DNA of 64,000 nucleotides from Rickettsiella endosymbiont of Rhagonycha lignosa (GTDB lineage: Bacteria; Pseudomonadota; Gammaproteobacteria; Diplorickettsiales; Diplorickettsiaceae), in contig NZ_OZ035011.1 in NCBI RefSeq assembly GCF_964031165.1, positions 719,001 through 783,000 on the forward strand, read 5' to 3'. Position numbers and translations under genes: made by a program. This document shows, piece after piece, positions 1 to 9,167 of this stretch; position 1 is the first letter of the stretch; every line of letters begins with the position of its first letter. The notes beneath the pieces are model-generated. The model saw only the letters and a program-made list of their open reading frames with translations. It had not been told where the DNA came from and made no database searches.

Positions 1-287
1 ACTTTAACTATTATTTTTTAAATTAACTCTAACAATTTGATAGGTCCTATCGTTTAGTCTTTCATTTCAATAGAATGATTTTCAGATAAAATATTATCTT
101 TTCAAAAAAAACTACTATTTATGCTATATTACCTAATTCCTTATATAGAATTAAGGCATAACTTTGTGGTGTTATAATTTATTCCTAACGTATTTGCATA
201 TTTGGACCGGTTGCCTGAGTAACGATTGGAACGATTCTGAATTTTCAAGAGTAGGATGTGTATTCAACTCATTAATTAGTGATAACT
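1..287. other. upstream region of rnr, no gene seen
   Basis: AT-rich sequence with no convincing coding frame. It contains a perfect 13-base palindromic hairpin GATAGGTCCTATC at 39-51. A possible sigma70-type promoter lies at 151-178 (TTAAGG, 16-base spacer, TATAAT at 173-178) and could drive rnr. There is no strong Shine-Dalgarno before the rnr start. Confidence 0.35.
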
Positions 288-2510
288 ATGGCAAAAAAAT
301 CGAAACGCTTTGTTGATCCTTATGCGGCACGTGAAGCCGGTAAATATGATAACCCCATTCCTAGTCGCGAGTATATTTTAGATTTCTTAAAAAAATGTGG
401 CCATCTGGTTAAACGCGAGGAGCTTAATCAACGTTTGGGTTTAAGCGATCCCGAACGCCAAGAAGCCTTGCGTCGTCGTTTACGGGCGATGGAACGCGAT
501 GGACAAATTGTTTTAACGCGACGCGAAGGTTATGGTTTGCCAGACAAAATGAATTTGGTGCGTGGCAGGGTGATTGGTCATCGTGATGGATTTGGATTTT
601 TAGTTCCTGATGATGGTAGCGATGATCTGTATTTAAATGCGCGACAGATGCAGTTGGTGTTTCACGGCGATAGAGTTTTGGCGCGCGTCATTGGAATGGA
701 TCGACGTAATCGACGTGAAGGAGTGATTGCCGAAGTCTTAGAACGAAACACACCTTCTTTAGTCGGACGTTTTTTCAAAGAGAAGGGTGTCGCTTTTGTT
801 GTGCCGTCGAATAGTCGCATTACGCAAGATATTTTAATCGGTGTTGATGATGAAAGCGCAGCAGCATCGGGACAGATTGTCGTCGTTGAAATAACGCGTT
901 TTCCTAGCTTTCGTCAACAAGCGATTGGCCGCATTACCGAAATACTCGGCGAACACATGGCGCCGGGTTTAGAAATAGAAATAGCGATACGTAATTATAA
1001 TCTTCCGCATATCTGGCCAGATTCGGTACAGGAAGAAATTGCTGCTTTACAAGCCGGTGTGCCAACGAGTGATGAGCAAGAGGATCGGATTGATCTACAA
1101 GATTTGGCGTTTGTTACGATTGATGGTGCGGATGCCAAGGATTTTGATGACGCCGTTTATTGTGAGCGACAAAAAAAACAATGGCGTTTAGTAGTAGCTA
1201 TTGCGGATGTCAGTCATTATATCAGCCCGCAAAGTGAACTAGATAAAGAGGCAGAAGCACGAGGAAATTCGGTTTATTTTCCGAATAGTGTACTGCCGAT
1301 GTTACCGGAAGTGCTTTCCAATGAGCTATGCTCATTAAAGCCTAAAGTTAATCGACTATGCATGGTTTGCGATATGTTGATTTCTAGTAAAGGAGAATTA
1401 AAACGCTTTCAATTCTATCCCGCTACCATCCACTCTAGAGCACGTTTAATTTATAATGAAGTGGCGACTTGGTTAACAACTAATAAATGTCCTCCCGCGT
1501 ATAAAAATCTATTACCCCACTTACAAAATTTGCATAGTCTGTACCAATTGTTACGTCAAACGCGTGAAGCGCGCGGTGCGATTGATTTTGAGACCACCGA
1601 AACACAAGTTATTTTTGGACCGAATCGAAAAATTAAACAGATCATTCCCAGCGTGCGTACCGTGGCACATCGTATTATCGAAGAATGTATGTTGCTAGCC
1701 AATGTATCGGCAGCGCATTTTTTATTGAAAGCTAAAATTCCAACTTTATTTCGGATTCATGCGGTTCCTGCGGCGGAAAAATTAGCGGATCTAAAAAGTT
1801 TTCTCGCCGAATTGGGTTTACGTTTTCCGAATAAAAAAGTCATCACACCCGAAGATTATTCAAGCTTGTTAAAATTAATTGCTGACAGACCGGATGCACA
1901 TTTGATCCAAACCGTTATGTTGCGATCCTTGAGTCAAGCCATCTATAGTCCAGAAAATATTGGTCATTTTGGTTTGGCATTTGATGCCTACGCACATTTT
2001 ACCTCACCGATACGTCGATATCCCGATTTATTAGTTCATCGAGCGATACGCCATGTATTAGCAAAACGTAAACCAAAGAATTTTTTCTATGATAAGGTCA
2101 CTATTTCTCGTTTGGGTGAACATTGTTCGACTACCGAACGACGTGCCGACGAAGCGACACGTGAAGTATTAGATTGGTTGAAATGTGAATATATGCGCGA
2201 TCGCGTCGGTGAAACCTTTGATGGTATCATTACCAATGTAACTGGTTTTGGCTTATTTGTTGAATTGCGAAATATTTATGTTGAGGGTTTAGTGCATGTC
2301 ACCGCCTTGCATAATGATTATTATCAATTTGATGCGAATCGTCATTGCTTGCAAGGTGAGCGTACCGGAATAGTTTATCGTTTAGGCGACAGAATTCAGG
2401 TGCGAGTAGGGCGTGTCGATCTGGATCAACGTAAAATTGATTTTGAATTAATCGAGCCGGAAGTGCAAAAATCTGCAAAAAAATTTAAAAAATATAAAAA
2501 AAGAAAATAA
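288..2510 (+). CDS. rnr: ribonuclease R (3'-5' exoribonuclease)
   Basis: RNase II/RNB-family exoribonuclease that degrades structured RNA processively from the 3' end and takes part in mRNA turnover, rRNA quality control and tmRNA-linked decay. The 740-aa product has an N-terminal winged-helix segment (about residues 20-85), cold-shock domains, an RNB catalytic core with the acidic cluster DAKDFDDAV near residue 285, a C-terminal S1 domain (about 640-725, GIITNVTGFGLFVEL) and a Lys-rich tail typical of RNase R. I prefer the ATG at 288; an in-frame GTG at 279 would add three residues, and neither has a clear Shine-Dalgarno. In many gammaproteobacteria rlmB follows directly, but here an orphan gene on the other strand lies between them. 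Confidence 0.96.
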   Translation: MAKKSKRFVDPYAAREAGKYDNPIPSREYILDFLKKCGHLVKREELNQRLGLSDPERQEALRRRLRAMERDGQIVLTRREGYGLPDKMNLVRGRVIGHRDGFGFLVPDDGSDDLYLNARQMQLVFHGDRVLARVIGMDRRNRREGVIAEVLERNTPSLVGRFFKEKGVAFVVPSNSRITQDILIGVDDESAAASGQIVVVEITRFPSFRQQAIGRITEILGEHMAPGLEIEIAIRNYNLPHIWPDSVQEEIAALQAGVPTSDEQEDRIDLQDLAFVTIDGADAKDFDDAVYCERQKKQWRLVVAIADVSHYISPQSELDKEAEARGNSVYFPNSVLPMLPEVLSNELCSLKPKVNRLCMVCDMLISSKGELKRFQFYPATIHSRARLIYNEVATWLTTNKCPPAYKNLLPHLQNLHSLYQLLRQTREARGAIDFETTETQVIFGPNRKIKQIIPSVRTVAHRIIEECMLLANVSAAHFLLKAKIPTLFRIHAVPAAEKLADLKSFLAELGLRFPNKKVITPEDYSSLLKLIADRPDAHLIQTVMLRSLSQAIYSPENIGHFGLAFDAYAHFTSPIRRYPDLLVHRAIRHVLAKRKPKNFFYDKVTISRLGEHCSTTERRADEATREVLDWLKCEYMRDRVGETFDGIITNVTGFGLFVELRNIYVEGLVHVTALHNDYYQFDANRHCLQGERTGIVYRLGDRIQVRVGRVDLDQRKIDFELIEPEVQKSAKKFKKYKKRK

Positions 2511-2559
2511 CTTAAGTTTCTTTAATTAGAACCTTTGTATATCTATCTTGTGCAAAGCC

Positions 2560-2602
2560 ACTCGGAGTAATAGCATTTTCTAAATGCTACGCTATTTCGA
2601 GT
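2560..2602 (+). terminator. hairpin after rnr
   Basis: Nested inverted repeat: inner stem AGCATTT/AAATGCT (2572-2578 with 2582-2588) inside an outer ACTCG/CGAGT pairing (2560-2564 with 2598-2602). It sits between the convergent rnr and the orphan gene on the minus strand, but there is no good T tract, so its role as a terminator is uncertain. Confidence 0.35.
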
Positions 2603-2628
2603 TTATGGGTTTATTTAGCCGGGAGGGA

Positions 2629-3741
2629 TTATGCACATCGAAGCTGCGCGATATCAGAGCTGTCAAGCTGGGGTTCGGATGACTGTGCATTGATGGTTTT
2701 AAAATGATCTTGGCGGAAAAATGACGAGGTTTGTCTGCGTTGTATTTGAGGGTTAGTAAGTTGTTTGTTGTTAAATATATATATTGGCCGTCGTAATTTA
2801 TCCTTATCTTTTTTTCTGCAGACCAATTCATAGCTACTGTTTAAGCTCGCTAAAATTAAGCCTATTCCTAATCCTGCTAGTGGAAGTATTAAAGATGTAA
2901 GTGGTGTGAAACTTAAAGCCAGCATACAGATCATTGCTACGAGGCCGAATAAAAAACTGACTAAGATTGGAATAACACAAAAATTAAAGAGAGGCTTCTG
3001 CATTTGATGTCTAAGTTTGATGATATCCAGCTCAGCTTCGGGTAAAATCCAATCTTCAAAATTTTTAATGAGCATAGATTTAAATTCGTTAGCTTCATTG
3101 TCGTTAGTAAAAGAGAAGGTGATCGGTATTAATTCGAGTTTTATTTGTTTTTTTTCAGTAATAGTAAAGTGAATAGAGGTGCTTCCGACAGGCATTTTTG
3201 AAGTCTGATTTTTTACAAGCAAAGTTAAGCTAAATAAAATTGATTTATCAGTTGCGGTAGGTTTAGCTTTTTCAGCTTTTAATATATGTTTAAAATCAGG
3301 GTCCGAAAAGCCGCTATCATTGCTAGAATAATAACCTATATTGACCAGCAAAGAATTGACCAAGTTATGCAAAGCAAATTCTAGATACACTGGATCCGTT
3401 AAGCACATAATCATAAAATCGATGGCAGACGGATCTAGAATTTGGAATTCTTCTTTAAATGTTTTTTGTAAACTGGCTAAGTTGATTTTTTTTCCTTCTA
3501 AGAAACGTTTTAATAAGGAAGGTGTCAAGGCATAGAAAGCACCGCGGCTAATTTCTGTGTTCTTTTGCGAGTTAGAAAATTGAAATTTGGGTTGATTTCT
3601 TAATAAATTTAAGAGTCGATGAAGTTGTTCTAAAGTAAGATGTAAATCTTTTTTGGATAGGGATGCAAGCTTATGAGCGTGAATGTTTCCCAAAAAACCA
3701 AAACAATTGGGATTAATGTGGATGGAAAGTTCATTAGGCAT
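2629..3741 (-). CDS. orphan protein with C-terminal membrane hairpin
   Basis: I do not recognise a family. The 370-aa product has a largely polar, Lys/Ser-rich N-terminal two thirds and then one strongly hydrophobic block (starting FNFCVIPILVSFLFG) of about 55 residues, long enough for two adjacent transmembrane helices. A polar basic tail of about 60 residues follows. There is no signal peptide. The ATG at 3741 has a Shine-Dalgarno AAGGA about 8 bases upstream. It starts 41 bases from the divergent rlmB start and splits the usual rnr-rlmB pair, which suggests later insertion. A soluble body with a membrane hairpin is common among Legionellales secreted effectors, but no secretion signal can be proven from sequence alone. 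Confidence 0.75.
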   Translation of the reverse strand: MPNELSIHINPNCFGFLGNIHAHKLASLSKKDLHLTLEQLHRLLNLLRNQPKFQFSNSQKNTEISRGAFYALTPSLLKRFLEGKKINLASLQKTFKEEFQILDPSAIDFMIMCLTDPVYLEFALHNLVNSLLVNIGYYSSNDSGFSDPDFKHILKAEKAKPTATDKSILFSLTLLVKNQTSKMPVGSTSIHFTITEKKQIKLELIPITFSFTNDNEANEFKSMLIKNFEDWILPEAELDIIKLRHQMQKPLFNFCVIPILVSFLFGLVAMICMLALSFTPLTSLILPLAGLGIGLILASLNSSYELVCRKKDKDKLRRPIYIFNNKQLTNPQIQRRQTSSFFRQDHFKTINAQSSEPQLDSSDIAQLRCA

Positions 3742-3782
3742 TGTGCAATCCTTAGCAAACTATTTTTATTGAGTACTTTATC

Positions 3783-4544
3783 ATGAGTCATGCCGTTAAA
3801 AAAGAATTTATTTTTGGTTTTCATGCTATTAACGCGTTGTTAAAATCACATCCAGAAAGAATATGCCAACTTTATTGGCAAGAGAGTCGTGAAGATAACC
3901 GCATTCAAGAGATTTTGCAGTTGGCAGGCGCGCATGATATTCCGATGCAAAGTATATCGAAGCCCCAATGTGATGAATGGTCAAAAGGTGGCGTACATCA
4001 GGGGGTGTTAGCGGAGATAAAAATTTCTAAACAATTAAACGAACGTGATTTATTTATTTTGTTAGAGCATCGATTACAAGACCAAACAAGACCGCCATTT
4101 TTATTAGTGTTAGATGAGGTTCAGGATCCGCACAATTTAGGTGCCTGTTTACGTTCTGCGAATGCAGCCGGTGTAGATGCTGTCATTATTCCACAGGACC
4201 GTTCGGTGAATATGACAGCAAGTGTGCGCAAAATAGCCGCAGGTGCAGCTGAAATGACGCCGCTTTTTACGGTCACGAATTTAGCAACAAGCTTAGAAAA
4301 GCTAAAAAAGGCTGGAGTGTGGTGTTATGGTTTAGATCACTCAGCCACACAGCTTATTTATGATACGACATTGACTGGGGCATTGGCGTTGGTTTTGGGC
4401 GCCGAAGGTAAAGGTTTACGTCGCTTAACTAAAGAACGCTGTGATGGTTTGCTTGCTATTCCAATGGCGGGTAGTGTCAGCAGCTTAAATGTTTCAGTTG
4501 CCGCCGGGATCTGTTTATTCGAAGCGGTTAGGCAAAGACAATAA
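3783..4544 (+). CDS. rlmB: 23S rRNA (guanosine-2251-2'-O)-methyltransferase
   Basis: SpoU/TrmH-family SAM-dependent 2'-O-methyltransferase that modifies G2251 in the P-loop of 23S rRNA. The 253-aa length is typical. It shows the N-terminal substrate-binding domain (FGFHAINALLKSHPERI) and all three knotted SPOUT motifs: motif 1 DEVQDPHNLGACLRSANAAG, motif 2 with LVLGAEGKG, and motif 3 IPMAGSVSSLNVSVAAGI. It starts at ATG 3783, divergent from the preceding orphan. It belongs with rnr by conserved synteny. Confidence 0.96.
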   Translation: MSHAVKKEFIFGFHAINALLKSHPERICQLYWQESREDNRIQEILQLAGAHDIPMQSISKPQCDEWSKGGVHQGVLAEIKISKQLNERDLFILLEHRLQDQTRPPFLLVLDEVQDPHNLGACLRSANAAGVDAVIIPQDRSVNMTASVRKIAAGAAEMTPLFTVTNLATSLEKLKKAGVWCYGLDHSATQLIYDTTLTGALALVLGAEGKGLRRLTKERCDGLLAIPMAGSVSSLNVSVAAGICLFEAVRQRQ

Positions 4545-4655
4545 AATCCAACTATGATACTATTTACCGCCTTACTGTTGCGGTAAAATAAAATACAACG
4601 TTGTATTGTTGTTAGCGACTTAATTTTTTATTTAAAATTGCAAGGAGACCCTACT

Positions 4656-4889
4656 ATGTGTCGTAAATTCTTCCCAGCAATAGTGATTATTATTGCTGTT
4701 CTGATGGCTATCGCTGCAAGTCTTGCGAAACCTGAGTCGGTTGATACCATCGTAATGGTTTCACGATTCTTCGATATTATGCTGCCGATTTTAGCCGTAG
4801 GCGCATTGATAAAATATTTATGCTGTCCTCGTTCACACAAAGGCTGTCATTGCGGCTGCGATCATTGTAAGATGTGTAATAAAAAATAA
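4656..4889 (+). CDS. small membrane protein with Cys/His-rich tail
   Basis: 77-aa protein of unknown function. The ATG at 4656 follows a strong Shine-Dalgarno AAGGAG at 4642-4647, which decides the start over an upstream TTG at 4638. It has two hydrophobic segments (about residues 5-24 and 35-55) and a C-terminus packed with Cys and His (CCPRSHKGCHCGCDHCKMC), suggesting metal binding on one membrane face. It stands alone between rlmB and tadA. The tail could bind zinc, copper or iron-sulfur; the sequence does not decide. Confidence 0.8.
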   Translation: MCRKFFPAIVIIIAVLMAIAASLAKPESVDTIVMVSRFFDIMLPILAVGALIKYLCCPRSHKGCHCGCDHCKMCNKK

Positions 4890-4968
4890 ATTGACTATTT
4901 TTTTACCACTTCCAACCTGCCTTTGTTGAGTGAAAGACAAAAGATTAGGTCTTTTAACTCAAGCTCAA

Positions 4969-4992
4969 ATCCCGCGGCTTAAACCGCGGGAT
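4969..4992. terminator. GC-rich hairpin between the Cys-rich gene and tadA
   Basis: Perfect stem CCCGCGG/CCGCGGG (4971-4977 with 4984-4990) with a 6-base loop, extendable by two A-T pairs. It stands out from the AT-rich surroundings. An A-rich stretch follows on the plus strand rather than T, so it may be an end structure or a repeat rather than a classical intrinsic terminator. Confidence 0.4.
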
Positions 4993-5028
4993 AATTCAAA
5001 AAAAATTATTTAACAACATTTTCAAGTT

Positions 5029-5508
5029 ATGCAGCAGTTTGATCTAGATATCTATTATATGCAGCATGCCTTAGAAGCTGCGGAGCTTGCAGAGAGGGAG
5101 GGCGAAATTCCGGTCGGTGCGGTATTGGTAGTGAAGCAACAGATCATCTGCAGCGCTCACAATCAAACACTCACTCGGTGTGATCCTACTGCACATGCTG
5201 AAATTTTATTACTGCAACAAGCGGCCAAACAGCTAAAAAATCATCGTTTAGTCGAATCGACATTGTATGTTACCTTAGAACCTTGTTTAATGTGTGTAGG
5301 TGCGATGATTCAAGCTAGGATTAAGCGACTAGTGTTTGGTGCTTATGATACACGTTTTGGCATAATAACCACGCAATGGTCTATGTTAAAAGGACGAAAT
5401 CATACGTTTGATTTTACGGATGGATTATTAGCTGAAACCTGTGCAGAAAAATTACAGAAATTTTTTAAACACAAACGTCAAATGCTTAATATACAAGATG
5501 AACAATAA
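5029..5508 (+). CDS. tadA: tRNA-specific adenosine-34 deaminase
   Basis: Zinc-dependent deaminase that converts A34 to inosine at the wobble position of tRNA-Arg(ACG). The 159-aa protein carries the cytidine-deaminase-fold motifs HAEI (near residue 56, zinc His and catalytic Glu) and PCLMC (near 86-90, zinc Cys pair). Family spacing and length are normal. The start is taken as ATG 5029; an in-frame ATG at 5059 would also retain the fold. No strong Shine-Dalgarno is visible at either. It is followed by tRNA-Ser. Confidence 0.95.
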   Translation: MQQFDLDIYYMQHALEAAELAEREGEIPVGAVLVVKQQIICSAHNQTLTRCDPTAHAEILLLQQAAKQLKNHRLVESTLYVTLEPCLMCVGAMIQARIKRLVFGAYDTRFGIITTQWSMLKGRNHTFDFTDGLLAETCAEKLQKFFKHKRQMLNIQDEQ

Positions 5509-5669
5509 AAGTTAATTGCGTAATCTCAGTTCAGTGTTTGACGTATTTCTTTATAGTCTACATCCTATATAGTTTATGCTAATATAGCCATAGCACTTAT
5601 AATGAGCCTAAAAGGTGCAAACAGACAATATTTCCGTTTTGTTAAAAGCGGTAGTTACTGATTAAAGTA

Positions 5670-5759
5670 GGAGGGATGGCTGAGCGGTTGAAAGCAACGG
5701 TCTTGAAAACCGTCAAGGGGGTAACTCCTTCCAGGGTTCGAATCCCTGTCCCTCCGCCA
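5670..5759 (+). tRNA. tRNA-Ser(UGA)
   Basis: 90-base tRNA with long variable arm and encoded CCA. Acceptor stem GGAGGGA pairs with TCCCTCC, the anticodon arm is ACGGT-CTTGAAA-ACCGT giving anticodon TGA, and the T-arm contains GGTTCGAATCC. It lies between tadA and the response regulator gene. Confidence 0.97.
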
Positions 5760-5793
5760 AAAAAATGAAATTGACAAGAGGAGTTGGCGTTCC

Positions 5794-6474
5794 ATGATTA
5801 ACGTCGTTATCGTTGACGATCATGCCTTAGTACGTTTAGGGATGAAGCGCTTGTTAGAGGATGTTCGTGATATTAATGTGATCGGTGAAGCCGAAAGTGG
5901 CGAAGCTGCTATTAATTTAGTAAAGGAAACTAAGCCTGATGTGGTATTGATGGATCTAAAAATGCCTGGGATAGGTGGATTAGATGCCACCCGCCGTTTG
6001 ATTCGTGTAAATCCTAAACTTAAAATTATCGTCGTTACTGTTTTTAGTGAAGGACCTTTTCCGGATCGTCTGGTGCGTGCTGGGGCAGCAGGATATATTA
6101 CCAAAAATACCAATGCCGAAGAATTGATTACCGCGATTCGTAAAGTGGTTGCTGGTCAAATTTATATAACCTTAGAAATTGCGCAAAAAATGGCATTACG
6201 TCAAGTTTCTGATGCGTCCAAATCACCCTTTGCCCAACTTTCCGAACGTGAATTACAAGTTATGTACATGGTTACACATGGTACAAAAGTGAATGGAATT
6301 GCCAAAAAACTTTGTTTAAGTCCTAAAACGGTGAATACCTATCGCTATCGACTGTATGAAAAATTAGGTGTGCATAACGATGTCGAGTTAACGCATCTTG
6401 CTTTGCGTTATGGCTTATTGGAAGAAGAAGAGGGTTATGCAGATAAATCATCAGATAAAACAACGGAGGAATAA
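5794..6474 (+). CDS. uvrY: LuxR-family response regulator, LetA/UvrY/GacA type
   Basis: 226-aa two-component response regulator. The receiver domain (1-120) has the acidic pair in VDDHALVRLGMKRLL, phospho-acceptor Asp in VVLMDLKMPG and conserved Lys in GYITKNT. The LuxR-type helix-turn-helix (about 150-212) starts at LSERELQVM and includes LSPKTVNTYRYRLYEKLGV. In Legionella the orthologue LetA, with sensor LetS, controls the switch to transmission traits through small RNAs that titrate CsrA; no cognate sensor is in this window. The Shine-Dalgarno GAGGAG ends about 10 bases before ATG 5794. uvrC normally follows, but is displaced by about 3 kb of decayed DNA here. A terminator overlaps the stop codon. 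Confidence 0.94.
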   Translation: MINVVIVDDHALVRLGMKRLLEDVRDINVIGEAESGEAAINLVKETKPDVVLMDLKMPGIGGLDATRRLIRVNPKLKIIVVTVFSEGPFPDRLVRAGAAGYITKNTNAEELITAIRKVVAGQIYITLEIAQKMALRQVSDASKSPFAQLSERELQVMYMVTHGTKVNGIAKKLCLSPKTVNTYRYRLYEKLGVHNDVELTHLALRYGLLEEEEGYADKSSDKTTEE

Positions 6475-6492
6475 TATTTCTCCGTTGTTTTT
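6461..6492 (+). terminator. intrinsic terminator of uvrY/letA
   Basis: Perfect 8-bp stem CAACGGAG/CTCCGTTG (6461-6468 with 6480-6487), followed by five T. The stop codon at 6472-6474 lies in the loop, so the gene ends inside its own terminator. This ends transcription before uvrC, with which the gene is often co-transcribed in other gammaproteobacteria. Confidence 0.85.
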
Positions 6493-6503
6493 ATTAGTGC
6501 TTA

Positions 6504-7418
6504 TTAACGATTACCGAGCAAAAGAGTTTTTTCCGAAGAGTTTTTTTCAGTGCATTCTTCTTCCTGTTTTACTTTTGCAAAAATGGCTCGATTACTACTG
6601 AATAAATTATTGGGCAGTGGTGCGATGGTCGTTTGAGTTGGAAGGATTGTGATTTCGTTATTTAAAAGTGGGCTAGATGGCGATGCTGCTCGCTCTAGAA
6701 TGTTAGGAAAAAATTGATTAGCCGATTGACTCTCAATACCTAATTCTTTTGCTTTATCTAAATCCCCTTGTATTGACTTACTAACAATATATTTTCTAAT
6801 TTTTCGCCTTTATTCAGCAGATATTCTTTTAATTTAGCTATCAAGCCAGGTGTACCCTCTTTAAATTCTTTATATTGGTAAGAAGTGCAAAGATAAAAAT
6901 TATCAGCAATTTCTAAAGGTGTTGCTTCTGTTTCTTCAGGTAGCTTCCAATCATTAGGGAAGTTTTCCTCAAATAATTCTACGATTTTTTTTATATTTAA
7001 CGGGTTAGTATTTGAAATAAAATAAATAGATTGATTTTTGTTGATTAAGGTTTGTAATCTTGTTGTTGATTCAGGATTCCAGGTAATCAATGAATTCCAT
7101 GCGCCGGTTATTTTTTCTGAGCTTATTTCAGGTGGAATAAAAATAAAAAATATCTTTAAGTTTACTTATAAAGGTATCAGTATTTATTTTCCCCAATTTG
7201 TATTCATTAATGATGGGTGTCATCGTCAAGTATTTTAACCTGACCCAAAGCTTGCTATACCATTCAAAGTGTAACCCACTGTTCGCATAGCCGTAGTGCA
7301 ACTTAGCAAAATTATCCAATACGCTAGAGATCGGTGCGAGTCCATGGATAGTCGATAAATTGATGATAGAAACTGAATCAGCTTCAGAAGTGTTTGGTGT
7401 AGGTAGAATCGGTAACAT
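6504..7418 (-). pseudogene. HAD-superfamily hydrolase-like gene broken by two frame changes
   Basis: Three reading-frame pieces on the minus strand join into one protein. The first (7418 to about 7140) contains NEYKLGKINTDTFISKLKD, the second contains GAWNSL and ISNTNPLNI, and the third contains GDLDKAKELGI. These match, in order, the cap region, the SNTN/motif II region and the motif IV region of YigB/YihX-type HAD phosphatases. The first frame change falls in a run of A/T near 7135-7150; the second falls near 6765-6785, exactly where the motif IV Asp would be. The N-terminal nucleophile motif is also degenerate. A Pro/Ser-rich tail of about 70 residues follows. I judge it a decayed gene, perhaps once an effector-like HAD protein. 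Confidence 0.7.
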
Positions 7419-7699
7419 AACTTAGTTTCCTGTGGTGTTTAATTGGTAAAAGTTAATTTTTAACAAATATGTTTAGGGATGGGCATTCAACTTTAGGATA
7501 TTTATTTCCCGTAGAGTTTGGACAACGGGTTTATCAACGTCTCGGTCCATAGTGTCTACAAAACTGTTGTAAGATCAGTTTGATCAAATCATATAAATCA
7601 CTATCATGTAAATCTATTTCCATTTAATTTTTAATCCACTTGTTATTAAAATATTTACTGGTCAGAATCCTAGCGGATAAATAAAAAAATTGTAAGCAG
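7419..7699. other. intergenic, no gene supported
   Basis: AT-rich sequence between the HAD-like pseudogene and an IS5-type remnant. Short open stretches exist on the minus strand (for example a run encoding about 29 residues near 7530-7625) but nothing has a recognisable motif. Probably decayed DNA. Confidence 0.3.
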
Positions 7700-7925
7700 T
7701 TATTTATCCTAAAAACCGGTACACCGTGGAGAGATCTAACGGAAAGATATGACGATTGGAAAAACGTTCATCAGCGATTTTCTTGCTGGAAAAAAACAGG
7801 TGGGTGATCAAACGATTGCCGATTAAAACAGTTTCGTGGCATTGCTATTCGATATTGTAAACGAGGTTAATATTTCTTAGAAGCCATTAAATTTGCTGTT
7901 TCATATTATTGGCTTAATTGACGAC
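7700..7925 (+). mobile_element. IS5-family transposase remnant (N- and C-terminal pieces fused)
   Basis: The frame from 7709 to 7807 translates to LKTGTPWRDLTERYDDWKNV followed by HQRFSCWKKTGG, the characteristic N-terminal block of IS5-family transposases. Immediately after, a piece reading FRGIAIRYCKRG...FLEAIKFAVSYYWL matches the C-terminal block of the same family. The DDE core between them is missing and stops interrupt both pieces, so this is an internally deleted relic. Confidence 0.75.
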
Positions 7926-8010
7926 ACTCCCTAAATAAATCGTCTTGAACACTGCCTCGACAATTTATATAATGATAACTTCAATTTGATTGATTTTTTT
8001 GAGAACCCAT

Positions 8011-8316
8011 ATGAATACTGAACTTGTGTGTGTTGCAACTTTTACTGCAAAAACTGAAAAATCTGATGCATTACGTAAAGCTTTATCCAATTTATTAGAG
8101 CCAACAAGACGCGAAGAAGGTTGTCTACACTACGCCCTACATGAGTCTTTAAATAATCCTAATGTATTTACCATGCTGGAGCGATTCAAAAATAAAAATG
8201 CTTTTGACTCCCATTGTAACGAACCATACATGTTGCATTTTAAAGAAAATATATTAAATGAATTGGTAGATAGTACCTCTATATCGATTGAATTATACAA
8301 GGAAATTGAAAAATAA
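8011..8316 (+). CDS. ABM-domain (antibiotic biosynthesis monooxygenase-like) protein
   Basis: 101-aa protein covering a single ABM ferredoxin-like domain, as in YgiN-type quinol monooxygenases and related stress proteins. Family features are ATFTAKTEKSDALRKAL, the RREEGCLHYALHES turn and the MLERFKNKNAFDSHCNEPY segment ending strand-helix. The ATG at 8011 is preferred over an upstream TTG at 7990 because the domain begins right after it; only a weak GAGAA precedes it. It is the only intact gene in a zone of IS relics, so it may have been carried in, or may be the sole survivor. Substrate unknown. Confidence 0.82.
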   Translation: MNTELVCVATFTAKTEKSDALRKALSNLLEPTRREEGCLHYALHESLNNPNVFTMLERFKNKNAFDSHCNEPYMLHFKENILNELVDSTSISIELYKEIEK

Positions 8317-8505
8317 ATTTCTCATAGGGCCAATTAAACAAAATTTGTTTGTGTCCATTGTATATCAGGCATTTTAGATCAATGTCACCATCTCGTTGAT
8401 GAATATATTGCACGGGTAACGAACTTGCATGATAGGCTATAAACTTTTGCAAGAATTTAAGAAAGAGAGGGAGAAAGCTTGCAAAATGATGTCTAAAAAG
8501 AGAAT

Positions 8506-8782
8506 ACTATTGTTACCGAGGAAATGGAGTTAGAGAGTTTTTTAGATACCTCTCATTCGTTGTACCAATTAGCCAATGTTTTTAATTGTGAGTACTTAAT
8601 CAAGGAGTTTGGCGCTTATTACGTAGAAGGAAGAACATAAACTTAAAAGAAATTACTTGCTTGGAAAAGCATGTGACAAAATTAACGCCTTATTAGCCGG
8701 TGCTGCATTCAATTTAAGGAAAATTATTCGACTTATTCGCTGTAAAAATTTACTTTTTTTCTTAGGCATTGACAAAAAATAA
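8506..8782 (+). mobile_element. second IS5-superfamily transposase remnant
   Basis: The piece at 8506-8640 reads SHSLYQLANVFNCEYLIKEF followed by GAYYVEGR, matching the N-terminal DUF772-like block of IS5/IS1182-type transposases. The piece at 8675-8782 reads INALLAGAAFNLRKIIRLIR, matching the C-terminal end of that family. They are in different frames and the catalytic core is absent. It differs from the relic at 7700-7925, so at least two insertion events occurred here. Confidence 0.65.
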
Positions 8783-9167
8783 AAATATCAATTACGGTAG
8801 ATATATGCTAATTTTTTCTATTTTTATAATGTTTTTTTAACAAGGGGGTAAATTTAATTTTTTACTATTTGATAATCTAAAATATCGCAACGATAAATTT
8901 ATGATAATTTAAGTTAAAAACTTAAATAATTTCCAAAATTCTTTTTTCCATAATTTAAACAAAAATTTCACAATAGTGCATAAAATCAGCAAAAATTCCG
9001 AACAAAAATCTAGCATTTAGCATAAGTTTACGCTTTAGACTATGCTTCGTTTGCTTGGTACCGAAATGAAGGGTTGCTTATACTCTTGTTCGGTTTTAAG
9101 TCCGTGCCGGGCGTTTAACGGCTGTGTGCGGTGGATCCCTTTTTATGTCATAAGGAGGTTTTTTCCG
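8783..9167. other. intergenic and leader region of the small exported protein
   Basis: 8783-9010 is extremely AT-rich without a gene. 9070-9150 is clearly richer in GC, with a GCCG/CGGC hairpin around GGCGTTTAA and the run GTGCGGTGGATCC, directly upstream of a strong ribosome-binding site. It could be a structured 5' leader or a small RNA; no known family is recognised. Confidence 0.35.

Noticed and set aside
9042..9167. Upstream extension of the small exported protein from ATG 9042
   Set aside because: The internal ATG 9168 has a near-perfect Shine-Dalgarno and opens a signal peptide; the extension lies in a structured leader.
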